DNA from: Archivesica marissinica
Taxonomy: Eukaryota > Mollusca > Bivalvia > Venerida > Vesicomyidae
Reading direction: 5' to 3'
Assembly: GCA_014843695.1 (NCBI GenBank)
Contig: CM026403.1
Coordinates: 49,810,296 to 49,874,295, forward strand
Length of the DNA stretch: 64,000 nt
The notes beneath the pieces are model-generated. The model had not been told where the DNA came from. It ran no database searches and saw only the letters and a list, made by a program, of their open reading frames with translations. Position 1 is the stretch's first letter, and every line of letters starts with the position of its first letter. The translations under genes were made by a program, and so were the position numbers. Shown one piece after another: positions 47,132-58,395 of this stretch.

Positions 47132-47280
47132 GGCCCCGAGGTTATAAAACTTTTCTCAGATATCAAACTCAAGTTCAAATGATCTGATTGGTTGATTCTG
47201 GGTGTTACTGTCAGCTGAACCAATCGGATGCTTGAGACCGAGTTTTGAGATTGGAGAAAAGTTTTATAACCTTGGGGGCC
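47132..47280. mobile_element. Palindromic MITE, 149 bp, best copy
   Basis: GGCCCCGAGGTTATAAAACT at the left and AGTTTTATAACCTTGGGGGCC-type right end are inverted; the arms continue through TCAAACTCAAG / CTTGAGACCGAG. Central CAATCAG-like motifs are conserved with 34964, 42613 and 46781. Confidence 0.85.
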
Positions 47281-47359
47281 AGGAATGGCAAAAGGTTGCT
47301 TCTGCTGGCAGGTGGTCTCTCTGTACAGCTTAATATGTACTCATATAGGCTATGGTGGG

Positions 47360-48592
47360 AGGTTTTCATAGACAGGTTTGGGTGGTCCTTAATTGGTTGT
47401 GGTCTTTGTGTAGAGCAGTAGAGGTGGTCATTATTTGTATGTGGTGTTTAATTGGTTGTGGTCTTTGTGTAGAACAGTAGAAGTGGTCATTATTTGTATG
47501 TGGTCCTTAATTGGTTGTGGTCTTTGTGTAGAGCAGTAGAAGTGGTCATTATTCGTATGTGGTGTTTAATTGGTTGTGGTCTTTGTGTAGAACAGTAGAA
47601 GTGGTCATTATTTGTATGCGGTCCTTAATTGGTTGTGGTCTTTGTGTAGAGCAGTAGAAGTGGTCATTATTTGTATGTGGTCCTTAATTGGTTGTGGTCT
47701 TTGTGTAGAGCAGTAGAAGTGGTCATTATTTGTATGTGGTCCTTAATTGGTTGTGGTCTTTGTGTAGGGCAGTAGAGGTGGTCATTATTCGTATGTGGTG
47801 TTTAATTGGTTGTAGTCTTTGTGTAGAGCAGTAGAGGTGGTCATTATTCGTATGTGGTGTTTAATTGGTTGTGGTCTTTGTGTAGAGCAGTAGAGGTGGT
47901 CATTATTTGTATGCGGTCCTTAATTGGTTGTAGTCTTTGTGTAGAGCCGTAGAGGTGGTCATTATTTGTATGTGGTCCTTAATTGGTTGTAGTCTTTGTG
48001 TAGAGCAGTAGAGGTGGTCATTATTTGTATGTGGTCCTTAATTGGTTGTGGTCTTTGTGTAGAGCAGTAGAGGTGGTCATTATTTGTATGCGGTCTTTAA
48101 TTGGTTGTGGTCTTTGTGTAGGGCAGTAGAAGTGGTCATTATTCGTATGTGGTCCTTAATTGGTTGTAGTCTTTGTGTAGAGCAGTAGAGGTGGTCATTA
48201 TTTGTATGTGGTCCTTAATTGGTTGTAGTCTTTGTGTAGAGCAGTAGAGGTGGTCATTATTTGTATGTGGTCCTTAATTGGTTGTGGTCTTTGTGTAGGG
48301 CAGTAGAAGTGGTCATTATTCGTATGTGGTCTTTGTGTAGAGCAGTAGAGGTGGTCATTATTCGTATGTGGTCCTTAATTGGTTGTAGTCTTTGTGTAGA
48401 GCAGTAGAGGTGGTCATTATTCGTATGTGGTCTTTGTGTAGAGCAGTAGAGGTGGTCATTATTCGTATGTGGTCCTTAATTGGTTGTAGTCTTTGTGTAA
48501 AGCAGTAGAGGTGGTCATTATTCGTAGGTGGTCTTTGTGTAGAGCAGTAGAGGTGGTCATTATTCGTATGTGGTGTTTATTTGGTTGTAGTT
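47360..48592 (+). repeat. 59-bp minisatellite, about 21 copies
   Basis: Unit GGTTGTGGTCTTTGTGTAGA plus GCAGTAGAGGTGGTCATTAT and TTGTATGTGGTCCTTAATT. Variants include TTCGTATG, GGTGTTTAATT and units lacking the CCTTAATTGGTTGTGG segment near 48325-48560. Confidence 0.97.
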
Positions 48593-49019
48593 TTTAGTAC
48601 AGATGTAATTGTTGTGCTTAATTACAAGAAGTTGTGTTCTTTCATTGATTTTGGACTCCTTCAAAATGAAAGGGCAAACAATACAGTTTACTTACTTGAC
48701 CAAATACCTATACTATTTCTGTTTTTTCTACTATCTTATACCGCTGAACAATCAATTCTGATTACAAATGGCAGGTCCCTTATTTATTATTTGTGACACA
48801 TTCAATCTGGATACAGAGAGAGAGAGGCAATGTGGAAGTAAGAGCCTTGCTCAATAACTCAATTGTGGCTACAGCTGGTTTCGGACTCCGAGCCACCTTG
48901 GAATTTTATTAATTTGATCTATATACATGTCCCACCCGCTATATATATATTATGTATATTGGGTCTTGGGATAAAGATACAAGACATGTTTTGGCTAATG
49001 GATAACATATATATATAAT
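48593..49019. other. Intergenic, no feature recognised
   Basis: Nothing supported beyond AT-rich sequence and short TATATA runs. Confidence 0.4.
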
Positions 49020-49265
49020 TTTAAGTTTATTTAACGTCGCTACCGGTTGCCCATTTGAGCGACGGGCAGTTTGCCTAACAACACTTTTTCCGGTCAGGCT
49101 CCAGCAGTTAACCAGTACTTTGTGCACCAACCTCTGTAAGAAACTGCCAACTTTTTCATATAAAAAGACACAGTGTAAGCGTGGCTCGAACCCGTAACCA
49201 TCAATGATGATAGGTTACAGTGGTATACAAGTCATGACCGTAACCACTCGACCACAGAGGCGGAC
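49020..49265 (-). mobile_element. SINE family S2, full length
   Basis: Reverse complement: CGCCTCTGTGGTCGAGTGGT (A box), GGGTTCGAGCCACG (B box), TGGCAGTTTCTTACAGAGGT, GAGCCTGACCGGAAAAAGTG and the tail CGACGTTAAATAAACTTAAA. Confidence 0.9.
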
Positions 49266-49504
49266 AATGGATAACATTTCGAAAGTACATGTAGTCCATA
49301 AATGATGCCTTACTATAGTTTTCTTCTGTGGTTTGAGAATGTAATTCTAAAGATATTAATTTTCATATACTCGTAATTTAAACTACCCGTACAGTGGAAT
49401 AACACATTTTATTTCACTGATCAATTTCTATTCATTGGAAAGCATAAATTAATAAGAGGCTATTTGTTTGTTTCACTGAATGGTCGAATTATAACATTTT
49501 ATTA

Positions 49505-49747
49505 TACTTTATTTATTTTACAACGATTGCGAAGCAAGTTTTAACAACTTATATTAATCACTCTCGTTGGCTCGGATGAAAGCGTATATGTGGTCATTCA
49601 TGTGGGAGGAAACCGGAGTACCCGGAGAAAACCCACCTGTCCGATCTTGCGACCATCGTACCATCTCACATACTTCCCGGTCCGAGGATCGAACCCGGGT
49701 GCATTGGTGAGAAGCGAGCGCGCTAACCACTGCGCTAATCGGAAAGC
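49505..49747 (-). mobile_element. SINE family S5, full length
   Basis: Reverse complement: CCGATTAGCGCAGTGGTTAG (A box), CACCCGGGTTCGATCCTCGG (B box), GGGTTTTCTCCGGGTACTCC, tail TTGTAAAATAAATAAAG. Flanks share TATAACATT (49492-49500 and 49752-49760), a probable 9-bp target duplication. Confidence 0.9.
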
Positions 49748-50085
49748 CAAACTATAACATTGAAAGCATTATTATCATGAGTGACGCTAGCCAATAGCTT
49801 TCTATGTTCATAAGTGAAATATTATTCGATAATTCACTTATGCAAACAAATTTTCCTTTTATCTTAGGCTGAAAAATGTTATTATGATAAAACATTCAAC
49901 CGTGCCCTATATGGCATTAGAACGTCATGTTTATATGATGCCACAAATGACGTCACTGACAGCTTGAGTCCAAAAACATGCCGCGGCTAGGTACCGTACA
50001 ACCTATAGATTCACTCATATATTTCTATATTTCATTGGGAAGCATATAATAAAGTTAGTTTTAATTTTTATCTGGTCAAAATATT
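49748..50085. other. Intergenic, no feature recognised
   Basis: AT-rich; nothing supported. Confidence 0.4.
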
Positions 50086-50087
50086 CC

Positions 50088-50745
50088 AAATGTTACATAC
50101 CTCAATAATATATTAAATAAATATGACATGCCTCAATAATATATTAAATAAATGTAACATATCTCTAAAATAATATTATATTAAATAAATGTGACATATC
50201 TCAATAATATATTTTAAAAATGTAACATATCTCTAAAATATATTAAATAGATGTGACATATCTCTAAAATATATTAAATAGATGTGACATATCTCTAAAA
50301 TATATTAAATAAATGTGCCATATCTCTAAAATATATTAAATAAATGTGCCATATTTCTTAAATATATTAAATAAATGTGACATATTTCTTAAATATATTA
50401 AATAGATGTGACATATCTCTAAAATATATTAAATAAATGTGCCATATCTCTAAAATATATTCATTAAATGTGACATATCTCTAAACTATATTAAATAAAT
50501 GTGCCATATCTCTAAAATATATTCATTAAATGTGACATACCTCTAAAATATATTAAATAAATGTGCCATATCTCTAAAATATATTCATTAAATGTGACAT
50601 ATCTCTAAACTATATTAAATAAATGTGCCATATCTCTAAAATATATTCATTAAATGTGACATATCTCTAAAATATATTAAATAAATGTGCCATATCTCTA
50701 AAATATATTCATTAAATGTGACATATCTCTACAATAATATGCTAA
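50088..50745 (+). repeat. AT-rich tandem repeat, about 36-bp unit
   Basis: Unit TAAATAAATGTGACATATCT plus CTAAAATATAT, with alternating GTGACA and GTGCCA and CATTAAATG variants that give a roughly 72-bp higher-order unit in the right half. Confidence 0.93.
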
Positions 50746-51074
50746 ATAAATTACAACTCTAATAGTACATGTGAGGAAATTAAATATCTTGTTTGAAACA
50801 TGTATGTCTGTATAGATGTTCAACAATAAATAAATAACACAAATGTTAAGTGCATGAATAAATAAAAACAAGTCGAGGGAATGTGGTTGTTTCTCGGCTG
50901 CTAAGAAGACAGGTCGAGTCACGTTTCATACGTCTGCAGACGATTCTTCTGATATATGCACGTCTCGTTTGAATTGAGAAGTCTTACGGTGAAGCAGTCT
51001 GTAATATAGAAGAATAATTAAACATTTTGTGTGAGTTTTGCGTTTATTTAACAGCATTACGTGTGGTCCATGTG

Positions 51075-51755
51075 CACACATCATGGTGCCCACATGAGGA
51101 TTGCCCACACGAAGGTTGCCCACCCACATGAAGGTTGCCCGCCCACACGAAGGTTGCCCGCCCACACGAAGGTTGCCCGCCCACACGAAGGTTGCCCGCC
51201 CACACGAAGGTTGCCCGCCCACACGAAGGTTGCCCGCCCACACGAAGGTTGCCCGCCCACACGAATGTTGCCCGCCCACACGAAGGTTGCCCGCCCACAC
51301 GAAGGTTGCCCGCCCACACGAAGGTGCCCCCAACGAAGGTGCCCGCCCACACGAAGGTTGCCCGCCCACAGTAAGGGTGCTCACATCAATGGTGCCCACA
51401 TGAGGATTGCTCACACGAAGGTTGCCCGCCCACATGAATGTTGCCCACCCACATGAAGGGTGCTCGCATCAATGGTGCCCACAGAGTTGCCACCGAAGGT
51501 TCGCCCACACGAATGTTGCCCACCACACGAAGGTCCCGCCACACGAAGGTTGCCCGCCCACACGAAGGTTGCCCGCCCACATGAAGGGTGCTCACATCAT
51601 GGTGCCCACATGACATGAGGATTGCCCACATGAAGGGTTGCCCACATGAAGGGTTGTCCACATGAAGGGTTGCCCACATGAAGGGTTGTCCACATGAAGG
51701 GTTGCCCACATGAAGGATTGCCCACATGAAGGAGTGTCCACATGAAGGGTTTTGG
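51075..51755 (+). repeat. 20-bp GC-rich minisatellite with 14-18 bp variants
   Basis: Core of about 14 copies of CCCACACGAAGGTTGCCCGC (51135-51330), then diverged units (CACATGAAGGGTTG). GC-rich and strongly strand-asymmetric in an AT-rich neighbourhood. Open frames on both strands are repeat artefacts. Confidence 0.95.
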
Positions 51756-51768
51756 GGCTAGCGTAATG

Positions 51769-51773
<5 letters not shown>

Positions 51774-51802
<29 letters not shown>
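51774..51802 (+). repeat. (GA)n microsatellite
   Basis: About 14 GA dinucleotides following CAATGATACAGAGA-like sequence typical of S3 SINE interiors. Confidence 0.95.
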
Positions 51803-51807
<5 letters not shown>

Positions 51808-51837
51808 AAAGTGTAAAGAACTTACACAAGAACTTGC

Positions 51838-52664
51838 TTTAACCCATTCCTTCATAGAGATTTAGGTTAATATACAATAGTTTATACAAATTTATTTTAG
51901 CTCGATTGCGAAACAAGTTATTACAACTTATATTAATCACTCTCGAGACCTCATTCCTGATGCAATCCATCGCCACGAGGGAGAGAGAAGAGGCAATGTG
52001 GAATTTAAATGCCTTGCCTAAAGGTACAATCGTAACGGCTCCAGCGGGGCTCGAACTCCGGACCTTTCGCACCTGAAGCGAACGCGCATCCACTGCGCTA
52101 TCACGACTTCCACAACGACTTACTATTATATCTCCATACAAACGACAGCCATTTAACCCGTTGCTTCATGGAGATTTAGGTTGGTTTAAACAGTATTTAT
52201 TCCAATAAATTTACATGTATAACACAAAAATGTTACAAATTACATAAATTGTGAATGGTTTGGATTGTAAAACAAGTTTTCAAAAAACTTATATTAATTC
52301 CTCTCCACACGAAGGGTCTAGAGATTTAGGTTAATATACTATTATATCTCCATACAGACGACAGCCATTTAGCTATCATGTAGTGGATAAGTAGTTGCAA
52401 TATCTATCCCACCTCCATATATATTACTGGGACTACATGCGATTTAGGTTAATATACTATTATATCTCCATACAAGCGACAGCCATTTAGCTATCATGCA
52501 GTGGATAAGTAGTCGCCGTATCTATCCCACCCCCACATATATTACTAGGACTACATGAGATTCTGGCCTTTATTATGAACATTGGTTTGACTACTACATT
52601 GTCAATGTATGTCGTATTGGTAATGGCGTCAAGAGGTGCTTGTATGAGGGAACGGGTTAAAGTC
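51838..52664. mobile_element. TTAA element(s) with tandem 118-bp-type blocks, split by an S4 SINE
   Basis: TTTAACCCATTCCTTCATAG at the left and GAGGGAACGGGTTAAAG at the right; GAGATTTAGGTTAATATACT blocks recur at 51857, 52171, 52321 and 52441. Paralogue of 46217-46575. Confidence 0.65.
51888..52112 (-). mobile_element. SINE family S4, full length
   Basis: Reverse complement: GTGATAGCGCAGTGGATGCG (A box), CCGGAGTTCGAGCCCCGCTG (B box), AATTCCACATTGCCTCTTCT and GGCGATGGATTGCATCAGGA, tail GAGCTAAAATAAATTTGTAT. Confidence 0.9.
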
Positions 52665-52679
52665 TCACATGAAACAGTG

Positions 52680-52765
52680 TGGATGGTTTTCTTATCTCAG
52701 ATACAAGTTGAATAGATACTCGTATAACTAGCTTGTATCAGAGGTAAGGAAACCACATCCCATAC
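52680..52765. repeat. Inverted repeat around 52720
   Basis: GGATGGTTTTCTTATCTCAG and ATACAAG pair with CTTGTATCAGAGGTAAGGAA and ACCACATCC across a short loop. Confidence 0.6.
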
Positions 52766-52964
52766 GCTAAAATCTGTCTGGTGACCTAGCTGAATTTGCA
52801 TATTGTAATACACAATTTGCTGTTGGCTATTAGTCAATGCAAAGGTATATGCACATGATTGGATAGCCTGCTTGCCCGGCCATGTCTACTGCACACATCG
52901 TTGAATTAGCCAAATAAATCTGAACTGAGTACAGAGAAGTACCATTATATATAAAGCATTTTGT

Positions 52965-53268
52965 TTTAAACTTTATTTATTTTACAACGATTACGAAGCA
53001 AGTTTTAACAACTTATATTAATCACTCTCGTTGGCGCAGATGAAAGCGTAAATGTGGTCATTCGTGTGGGAGAAAACCGGAGTATCCGGAGAAAACCCAC
53101 CTGTCCAATCTGGTGACCATCGTACCTTCAACTTCAATGAAAATACTCCACAAAATCCGCAAGCAGACATTAACTATGGAGGACTCTCACATACTTCCCG
53201 GTCCGAGGATCGAACCCGGGTTACATTGGTGAGAAACGAGCGTGCTAATTACTGCGCTAATCGGAGTG
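52965..53268 (-). mobile_element. SINE family S5 with a foreign 60-bp insert
   Basis: Standard S5 blocks GGAGAAAACCCACCTGTCCA and TCACATACTTCCCGGTCCGA are adjacent in other copies (with ACCATCGTACCATC between). Here about 53129-53188 holds an unrelated segment containing AAAATACTCCACAAAATCCG and AGACATTAACTATGGAGGAC. Confidence 0.85.
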
Positions 53269-53493
53269 TATTCTGCAGTCCTGCATTAGCTAAACTATAA
53301 AGACTAGGGCTAACTAAAATGGTTATGAAAATATGTAGGTAGTATGCGTTCAGGAACTGAACACCATGACCCGATCAATAATCCACTTTTGTTTCTACTG
53401 AGTGTTTAGCAATTCTTTTCCTGACATATCGACCGACTATGAACAAGCATAATTGTGTTAATTGATCTCAAAGAAAACTCAGTGGCATCTTAC

Positions 53494-53851
53494 CGTTTTA
53501 TAGCTGAGGGAAGATCTGCCATGTCATCAAGCGTAGAATCTGAGGTATCCGTATCGGGTCCAGACATTGAATTGAATATATTTCTCTCTAAGTCATATTT
53601 CTGTTGCCTAGGAACAGAAATTCGTTTCATAGTCTCACTAAATTTATCCATAAATCGCTTGTTGACATTCTCGTGAAGGGGCGTTGAGGAAATAGCCTCG
53701 TGGTTGTCCATGATATCAACTGAACGCTTGAAATAACCCGTATGTACCATCTGTATGCATTCCAAATATGCTCGGTAGAGTGACATAAGACGTGTATATT
53801 CGACTGGGATGCTTTCCCTCATGTATAACAGTATGCGCTCACGCTCCAACC
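53494..53851 (-). CDS. Putative internal exon of an unidentified gene
   Basis: On the - strand a 358-nt open segment lies between a strong acceptor (TGTTGTTTGTTGTGTTGCAG) and a donor (AAACG|GTAAGA), entering in phase 1 and leaving in phase 2. It encodes about 119 residues, including ILLYMRESIPVEYTRLMSLY, GYFKRSVDIMDNHEAISSTP and SVPRQQKYDLERNIFNSMSG, then an acidic Asp/Ser/Thr-rich end (GPDTDTSDSTLDDMADLP). Composition is non-repetitive and protein-like, unlike the other short open frames here. I do not recognise the family. No neighbouring exons were identified; the surrounding SINEs may hide them in introns. Confidence 0.45.
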
Positions 53852-53929
53852 CTGCAACACAACAAACAACAGTGTATCCTGTATGCCAAATACGTTTTGC
53901 TTGGTCTTCCATTAGTCTGATCACTCAGT

Positions 53930-53966
53930 CTCTAGAGATCTCATTCCTGGTGCGGCAATCTAACGT
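53930..53966 (-). mobile_element. SINE S4 fragment
   Basis: TCTAGAGATCTCATTCCTGG matches the S4 body in reverse orientation; abuts the S3 SINE. Confidence 0.5.
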
Positions 53967-53967
53967 A

Positions 53968-54240
53968 TGTGTGTGTTTTACGTTTATTTATCGTCGCTAC
54001 CGGTTGCCTCATATGAGTGATGCCTCCTGAAGAGATTAGTCATTTTAGATTTGTTGGAGGATAGTGCAATGATACAGACAGACCCATTCCAGAGTATCCT
54101 CTTGTTCTTTTATGTGCACGGTGTACAGCACCGACACAATACCTCGGTTTAAAGTCCCATCTGAAAAACTGTTAATTTTATTAGGGTCAGACGGTGGATC
54201 GAACCTGCGATCCCTGGATTACCAGTCCAGTGTGTTACAA
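53968..54240 (-). mobile_element. SINE family S3
   Basis: Reverse complement: CACACTGGACTGGTAATCCA, GGGATCGCAGGTTCGATCCA (B box), GGACTTTAAACCGAGGTATT and the tail GATAAATAAACGTAAAACAC. Confidence 0.88.
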
Positions 54241-54794
54241 TCTAACTTCATACGTGTGTGTTCCATTTATTTGTTTTTATTTGTTTTTAACTTCTAATAA
54301 CGCCTGTCTCTTTTGTGCGTTTCCATTTTGGAGAACGTATTCCACGAGAGGTGTCAACATATTGATCAGAGCATCTATGTATATTTACTGGCCCCATAAA
54401 TTTGCCCCTAAAATATGTTTGCCAATATACTATACTTTTGTCCCTTATTATACCTCAAGGACATCGGTAATGTGCATACCCGTATGCTGTAGTAAATAGT
54501 TAATCAATTCCACGCAAATAATCGATACAATACGTTTAATCACTATAACAACCATTTGCTTCAACATTTATTGACAATTATTGTGCAAACAATGCACAAT
54601 CCTATATACTATTATATCGTATATGCATAATGATACAAATGTGCTTATTAGTTTTGTTCTGTACATTGTATATATATATATAAATGCATTGTATTGATAT
54701 AAACAGTTGATTTTCAACAAATAAAGTATGAACATAAACTATATGTATCGAATGTGCGTGCCGCACGTGCGTGCGTGCGTGCGTGATAAATGTA
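54241..54794. other. Intergenic, no gene recognised
   Basis: AT-rich; ends in a (GTGC)n-like stretch at about 54757-54785. Confidence 0.5.
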
Positions 54795-54930
54795 ATAAAG
54801 ATGTGATATATCTTTGATGGAATCCTTCGTATTTCGATTTCATGTACTAATAATCATATAATGTAGGTGTGCGTTTTCTATGTCCTCTAGTATATAATGT
54901 AGGTGGGCGTTTTCTATGTCCTCTGGTATA
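54795..54930. repeat. Segment duplicated in inverted orientation at 61795-61912
   Basis: AATAAAGATGTGATATATCT, TTGATGGAATCCTTCGTATT and TGCGTTTTCTATGTCCTCTA appear as the reverse complement at 61795-61912. The CGTTTTCTATGTCCTCTxGTATA end is itself duplicated in tandem here and recurs at 62000-62030. Confidence 0.85.
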
Positions 54931-54959
54931 CATTAAAAATGTTAAAATGGATATCTTTC

Positions 54960-55358
54960 ATTACTGCAAAACGGGGTAGCGGTAGCGACGATAAATAAAC
55001 GTGAAACACACACTGCAAAACGGGGTAGCGGTAGCTACGATAAATAAACGTAAAACACACACTGCAAAACGGGGTAGCAGTAGCTACGATAAATAAACGT
55101 AAAACACACACTGCAAAACGGCAGCTACGATAAATAAACGTAAAACACACACTGCAAAACGGTGTAGCGGTAGCTACGATAAATAAACGTAAAACACACA
55201 CACTGCAAAACGGTGTAGCGGTAGCTACGATAAATAAACGTAAAACACACACTGCAAAACGGTGCAGCGGTAGCTACGATAAATAAACGTAAAACACACA
55301 CTGCAAAACGGGGTAGCGGTAGCTACGATAAATAAACGTAAAACACACACTGCAAAAC
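54960..55358 (+). repeat. Minisatellite from the tail of SINE S3, 9 copies of about 43-48 bp
   Basis: Unit AAACGGGGTAGCGGTAGCTA plus CGATAAATAAACGTAAAACA and CACACTGC. GCGACGATAAATAAACGTAA plus AACACAC is the S3 3' end, so the array arose from a SINE tail. Confidence 0.93.
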
Positions 55359-55479
55359 TTGTGTAATACTGATTGTATAAGGAATACAATTGTATCATAG
55401 CAACAGTTTTATAAATTGTGACAGTCAGTTTGAGCAGGAATATAACTTTAATATACATACTGTTATATTTGTTTCTTAG

Positions 55480-55719
55480 CGTTTCCCTATACTGTATACA
55501 GCATAGAAAATAATGTGTTATTTAGGATATAAATTGAAAATGATTCGTTATTTAGTACATGTAGTATATATGTATACAAATTGAAATTGATCGTTATTTA
55601 GAACATAAATTGAAAATTAATTGAAACTGTTCGTAATTTAAAATATAATATTAGAAATAGATTGAAAATGTTCGTTATTTATCGTCTATTGAAAATGTTC
55701 TGTATTCAGGATATAATTT
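55480..55719 (+). repeat. Degenerate tandem repeat, left part
   Basis: Copies of GATATAAATTGAAAATGATT plus CGTTATTTAG. The same family resumes at 58134, so the element between was inserted into the array. Confidence 0.75.
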
Positions 55720-56400
55720 GACCTTTCTGCCGATTTTGATTGACAGCTGGCGTTAGCCAATCGCATCGCACCATTCGCGCACACCCCCGGCAACGGCTTA
55801 TCGCCGCCATCTTGTTAGACAAACAATGCATATTAGACAAACTAGTAACGAGTAGACACATTTGAAAAGGCGTGAATTTGATCGAAAATACGGGTTTAAA
55901 ATTGTTTTAATGATGTTGAAAATGTGTAGCTTTGGTGTGTGGGTTAGTTATAGTACAAAATTAGTCGATATCCTGGTGATCGACGTTAAATTCAACCCAT
56001 TTCAAAATCCTTGGACAAATCTAAAAGTGTGTATATGAACCACAAAATACCAGACAGCTGCTTTAAAAACAATGCATCTATAAAAGCACCGACTGATCCC
56101 ATATAGTCATTCCTTTCTAGCAAACACAGCAATCAAATTTAAGCGTGTCACACTGTTTATTGGGAGTAATCAACATCACAGAGACCGCCGACATCCTGAT
56201 AGGGGCCTACTGCAGTATCAAGATCAAAGTATTGCACATCGGAATTTAGCACTGATTGTGCTAATTGGTCAATTATAAAATGTGTGCACATAATTATAGT
56301 ATTGATTACTACACCGAGTCATTGTTTTATCGTTCTGTCAGACAAACGAGTTATTTAGTAAAGTTTTAATCAAATCTGATAACGAATGATCGTGATCTGA

Positions 56401-58018
56401 ACAGAACAGAACAGAACATCTCTTTTATTTCACTCTATACATGTATAAACATGCAAAAGTGAGGTTTTCACAATTGACAAAACATACAAACGAGGCTACA
56501 ATACATTTAGACATACTGAAAAATATACATTTTATCAAAATATATCCGAAAATAATTGAATAAAACTTAACAGTCTTAGCAAAGGAGAACGCTACATTCT
56601 AACCTTTTGGATAATACATTTTACGAACTTACATAATTTAATGAATTCTGGCTTATTTTTAGTACACATTAGATTTTCCAGTTTAAACATGTTTGGTCTA
56701 CGGTAATATATAGGCTTCAAAAATCTGTTCCTTTCGTCGTTAAATTGCGGACATTCAAATAAATAATGGAATTCGTCGCCAATTTTATCCTGACAAATGT
56801 TACAAAATCTTTGATTTATAGGCGTTCTTAGCCAATTTCCAGTTTCTATTGGTAGTCGATGATTTCTAGTTCTAAATTTTATAAATTAGTACAAAAGTTG
56901 ATTTCCTAACTCCGCTAAGTAGGGTTCGATACCGAATGTCTTTTTAAAAACTCTGTAAAACATACTATTACTCGAGTTATCAATTTTAGAATACCATTCA
57001 TTAAGAAATAGATCTTTTAATTTTTGTTTCACAGCCAGTTTAAGCCAATTAAAATTTGTTTGTATATTGTCAAACCACACATTTACAAGGCCACATTTTA
57101 TCAGAATAGTTTTAACATTGTACATCCATGGATATATTTTTTTAAATGTGTCATCATCTAGTCCAATTGTGGAAAGTAGTGTTTGTTTATAAACAAGTGT
57201 AGATAATTTATGGACTATTCCATCATTTGTACAGAGTTTCGACCAGAATGCTATAACTCTTGCTTCAATATCGAGTGACAAGGGCATACATCCAGTTTCT
57301 ACATAGACAACATAATTAGGGGTTGATCTCTTTAACTTAAGTATATGTTTTAAAAAATTTAATTGTACTCATTCTAATATATTTAAAATTCCAAATCCCC
57401 ATATGTCTGCTCCGTATAGTAAAATTGGCTTAATTGTTTTATTAAATAACTCAATTTGTAAATCTATTGGAAGGTTAAGGCGATTTGCATTTTTGATAAG
57501 ACTATACATTGCTCTGGTAGCTTGATTTGCTATCTGTTTTTTTCCGTTTAAAAAGGATCCACTTCTATTAAAATATATACCAAGATATGTGTACTCGTTT
57601 ACTGCCTCTATGGGTTCATTTTTAAATGTGAAATTATAGACAGGCTGTCTTCCTTTGGAAAATACTACTATTTTTGTTTTGGAAGTATTAACTTTGAGTT
57701 TCCGGTTTTCACAGTACTGTTCGTATGTATTTAATGCTTCCTGTAGATCGTTTGCTGATTCAGCAATAATAACTGTATCATCCGCATAAAGCAGAATAAA
57801 TATGTTTAAAAGACTGAAAAGTTCGTTTGTATTTCTTTCATTTTCCATTATTATTCCATGTACATTTCTATTATGTTGAAAGAAAGATTCCAAGTCATTC
57901 ATAAATAATGAAAACATCAAAGGAGATAAGTGTTCGCCTTGACGTACGCCAATGTTACACGGGGAAAAGTTAGAAATATTTGACTTTACTTTGACACATG
58001 ACTTGAATTTTATCTAGA
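56401..58018 (-). mobile_element. 5'-truncated non-LTR retrotransposon
   Basis: Ends on the - strand with a short untranslated region and a (GTTCT)n tail (56401-56422, seen as GAACAGAACAGAACA on +). The 5' end breaks inside the reverse transcriptase at about 58018, as in incomplete target-primed reverse transcription. Confidence 0.85.
56592..58018 (-). pseudogene. Reverse transcriptase pseudogene (non-LTR)
   Basis: One - strand frame runs from about 58018 to the stop at 56592 with only two nonsense codons (TGA at 57369-57371, TAA at 56886-56888). It encodes the later RT blocks: GVRQGEHLSPLMFSLFMNDL, the catalytic YADDTVI (the YADD box), LKVNTSKTKIVVFS and YTYLGIYF. A thumb and C-terminal region follow with LPIETGNW and a CCHC-like CNICQDKIGDEFHYLFECP. 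RT fingers and the endonuclease are missing. The clade (CR1/L2/jockey-like) cannot be fixed without a tree. Few lesions suggest a young copy. Confidence 0.88.
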
Positions 58019-58133
58019 TTAACTCGATACAGGACTGCGTTAGACGCCATTTTGTTAGATAGCTTGTCTCGCGTGGTTACAGCGAGCACCGGTAACTATG
58101 GGGGCGTGCCTAAGTAGCGTTTGCAGAAAGGTC

Positions 58134-58395
58134 GGTGTGTCCGTTATTTAGGGTATACATGTACATTGAACATGATTTGAACATGTTCCGTATTAAAAGT
58201 ATATGAATTGAATGTGTTCGTTATTTTGTGCAATAAATTGAAAACTGCTCGTAATTTAGGATATGAATTGATATGGTTCGTTATGTTGTGCAATAAATTG
58301 AAAACTGCTCGTAATTTAGGAAATGCATTGATATGGTTCGTTATTGTGTGCATCAATTGAAAACTGCTCGTACTTTAGGAAATCTCTTAATAATT
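58134..58395 (+). repeat. Degenerate tandem repeat, right part
   Basis: Copies of ATAAATTGAAAACTGCTCGT plus AATTTAGGA and TGATATGGTTCGTTAT, continuing the 55480-55719 array. Confidence 0.75.

Larger units (their letters stand above)
55720..58133. mobile_element. Composite insertion bounded by GACCTTTCTGC inverted ends
   Basis: GACCTTTCTGC at 55720-55730 and GCAGAAAGGTC at 58123-58133. Next to each end are GCCGCCATCTTGTTAGACAA and CGCCATTTTGTTAGATAGC. A non-LTR retrotransposon (56401-58018) sits inside. The outer element may be a DNA transposon, but the inverted match is only 11 bp, so this is tentative. Confidence 0.4.

Noticed and set aside
56592..58018. Active retrotransposon
   Set aside because: 5'-truncated with two nonsense codons; endonuclease and RT fingers absent.
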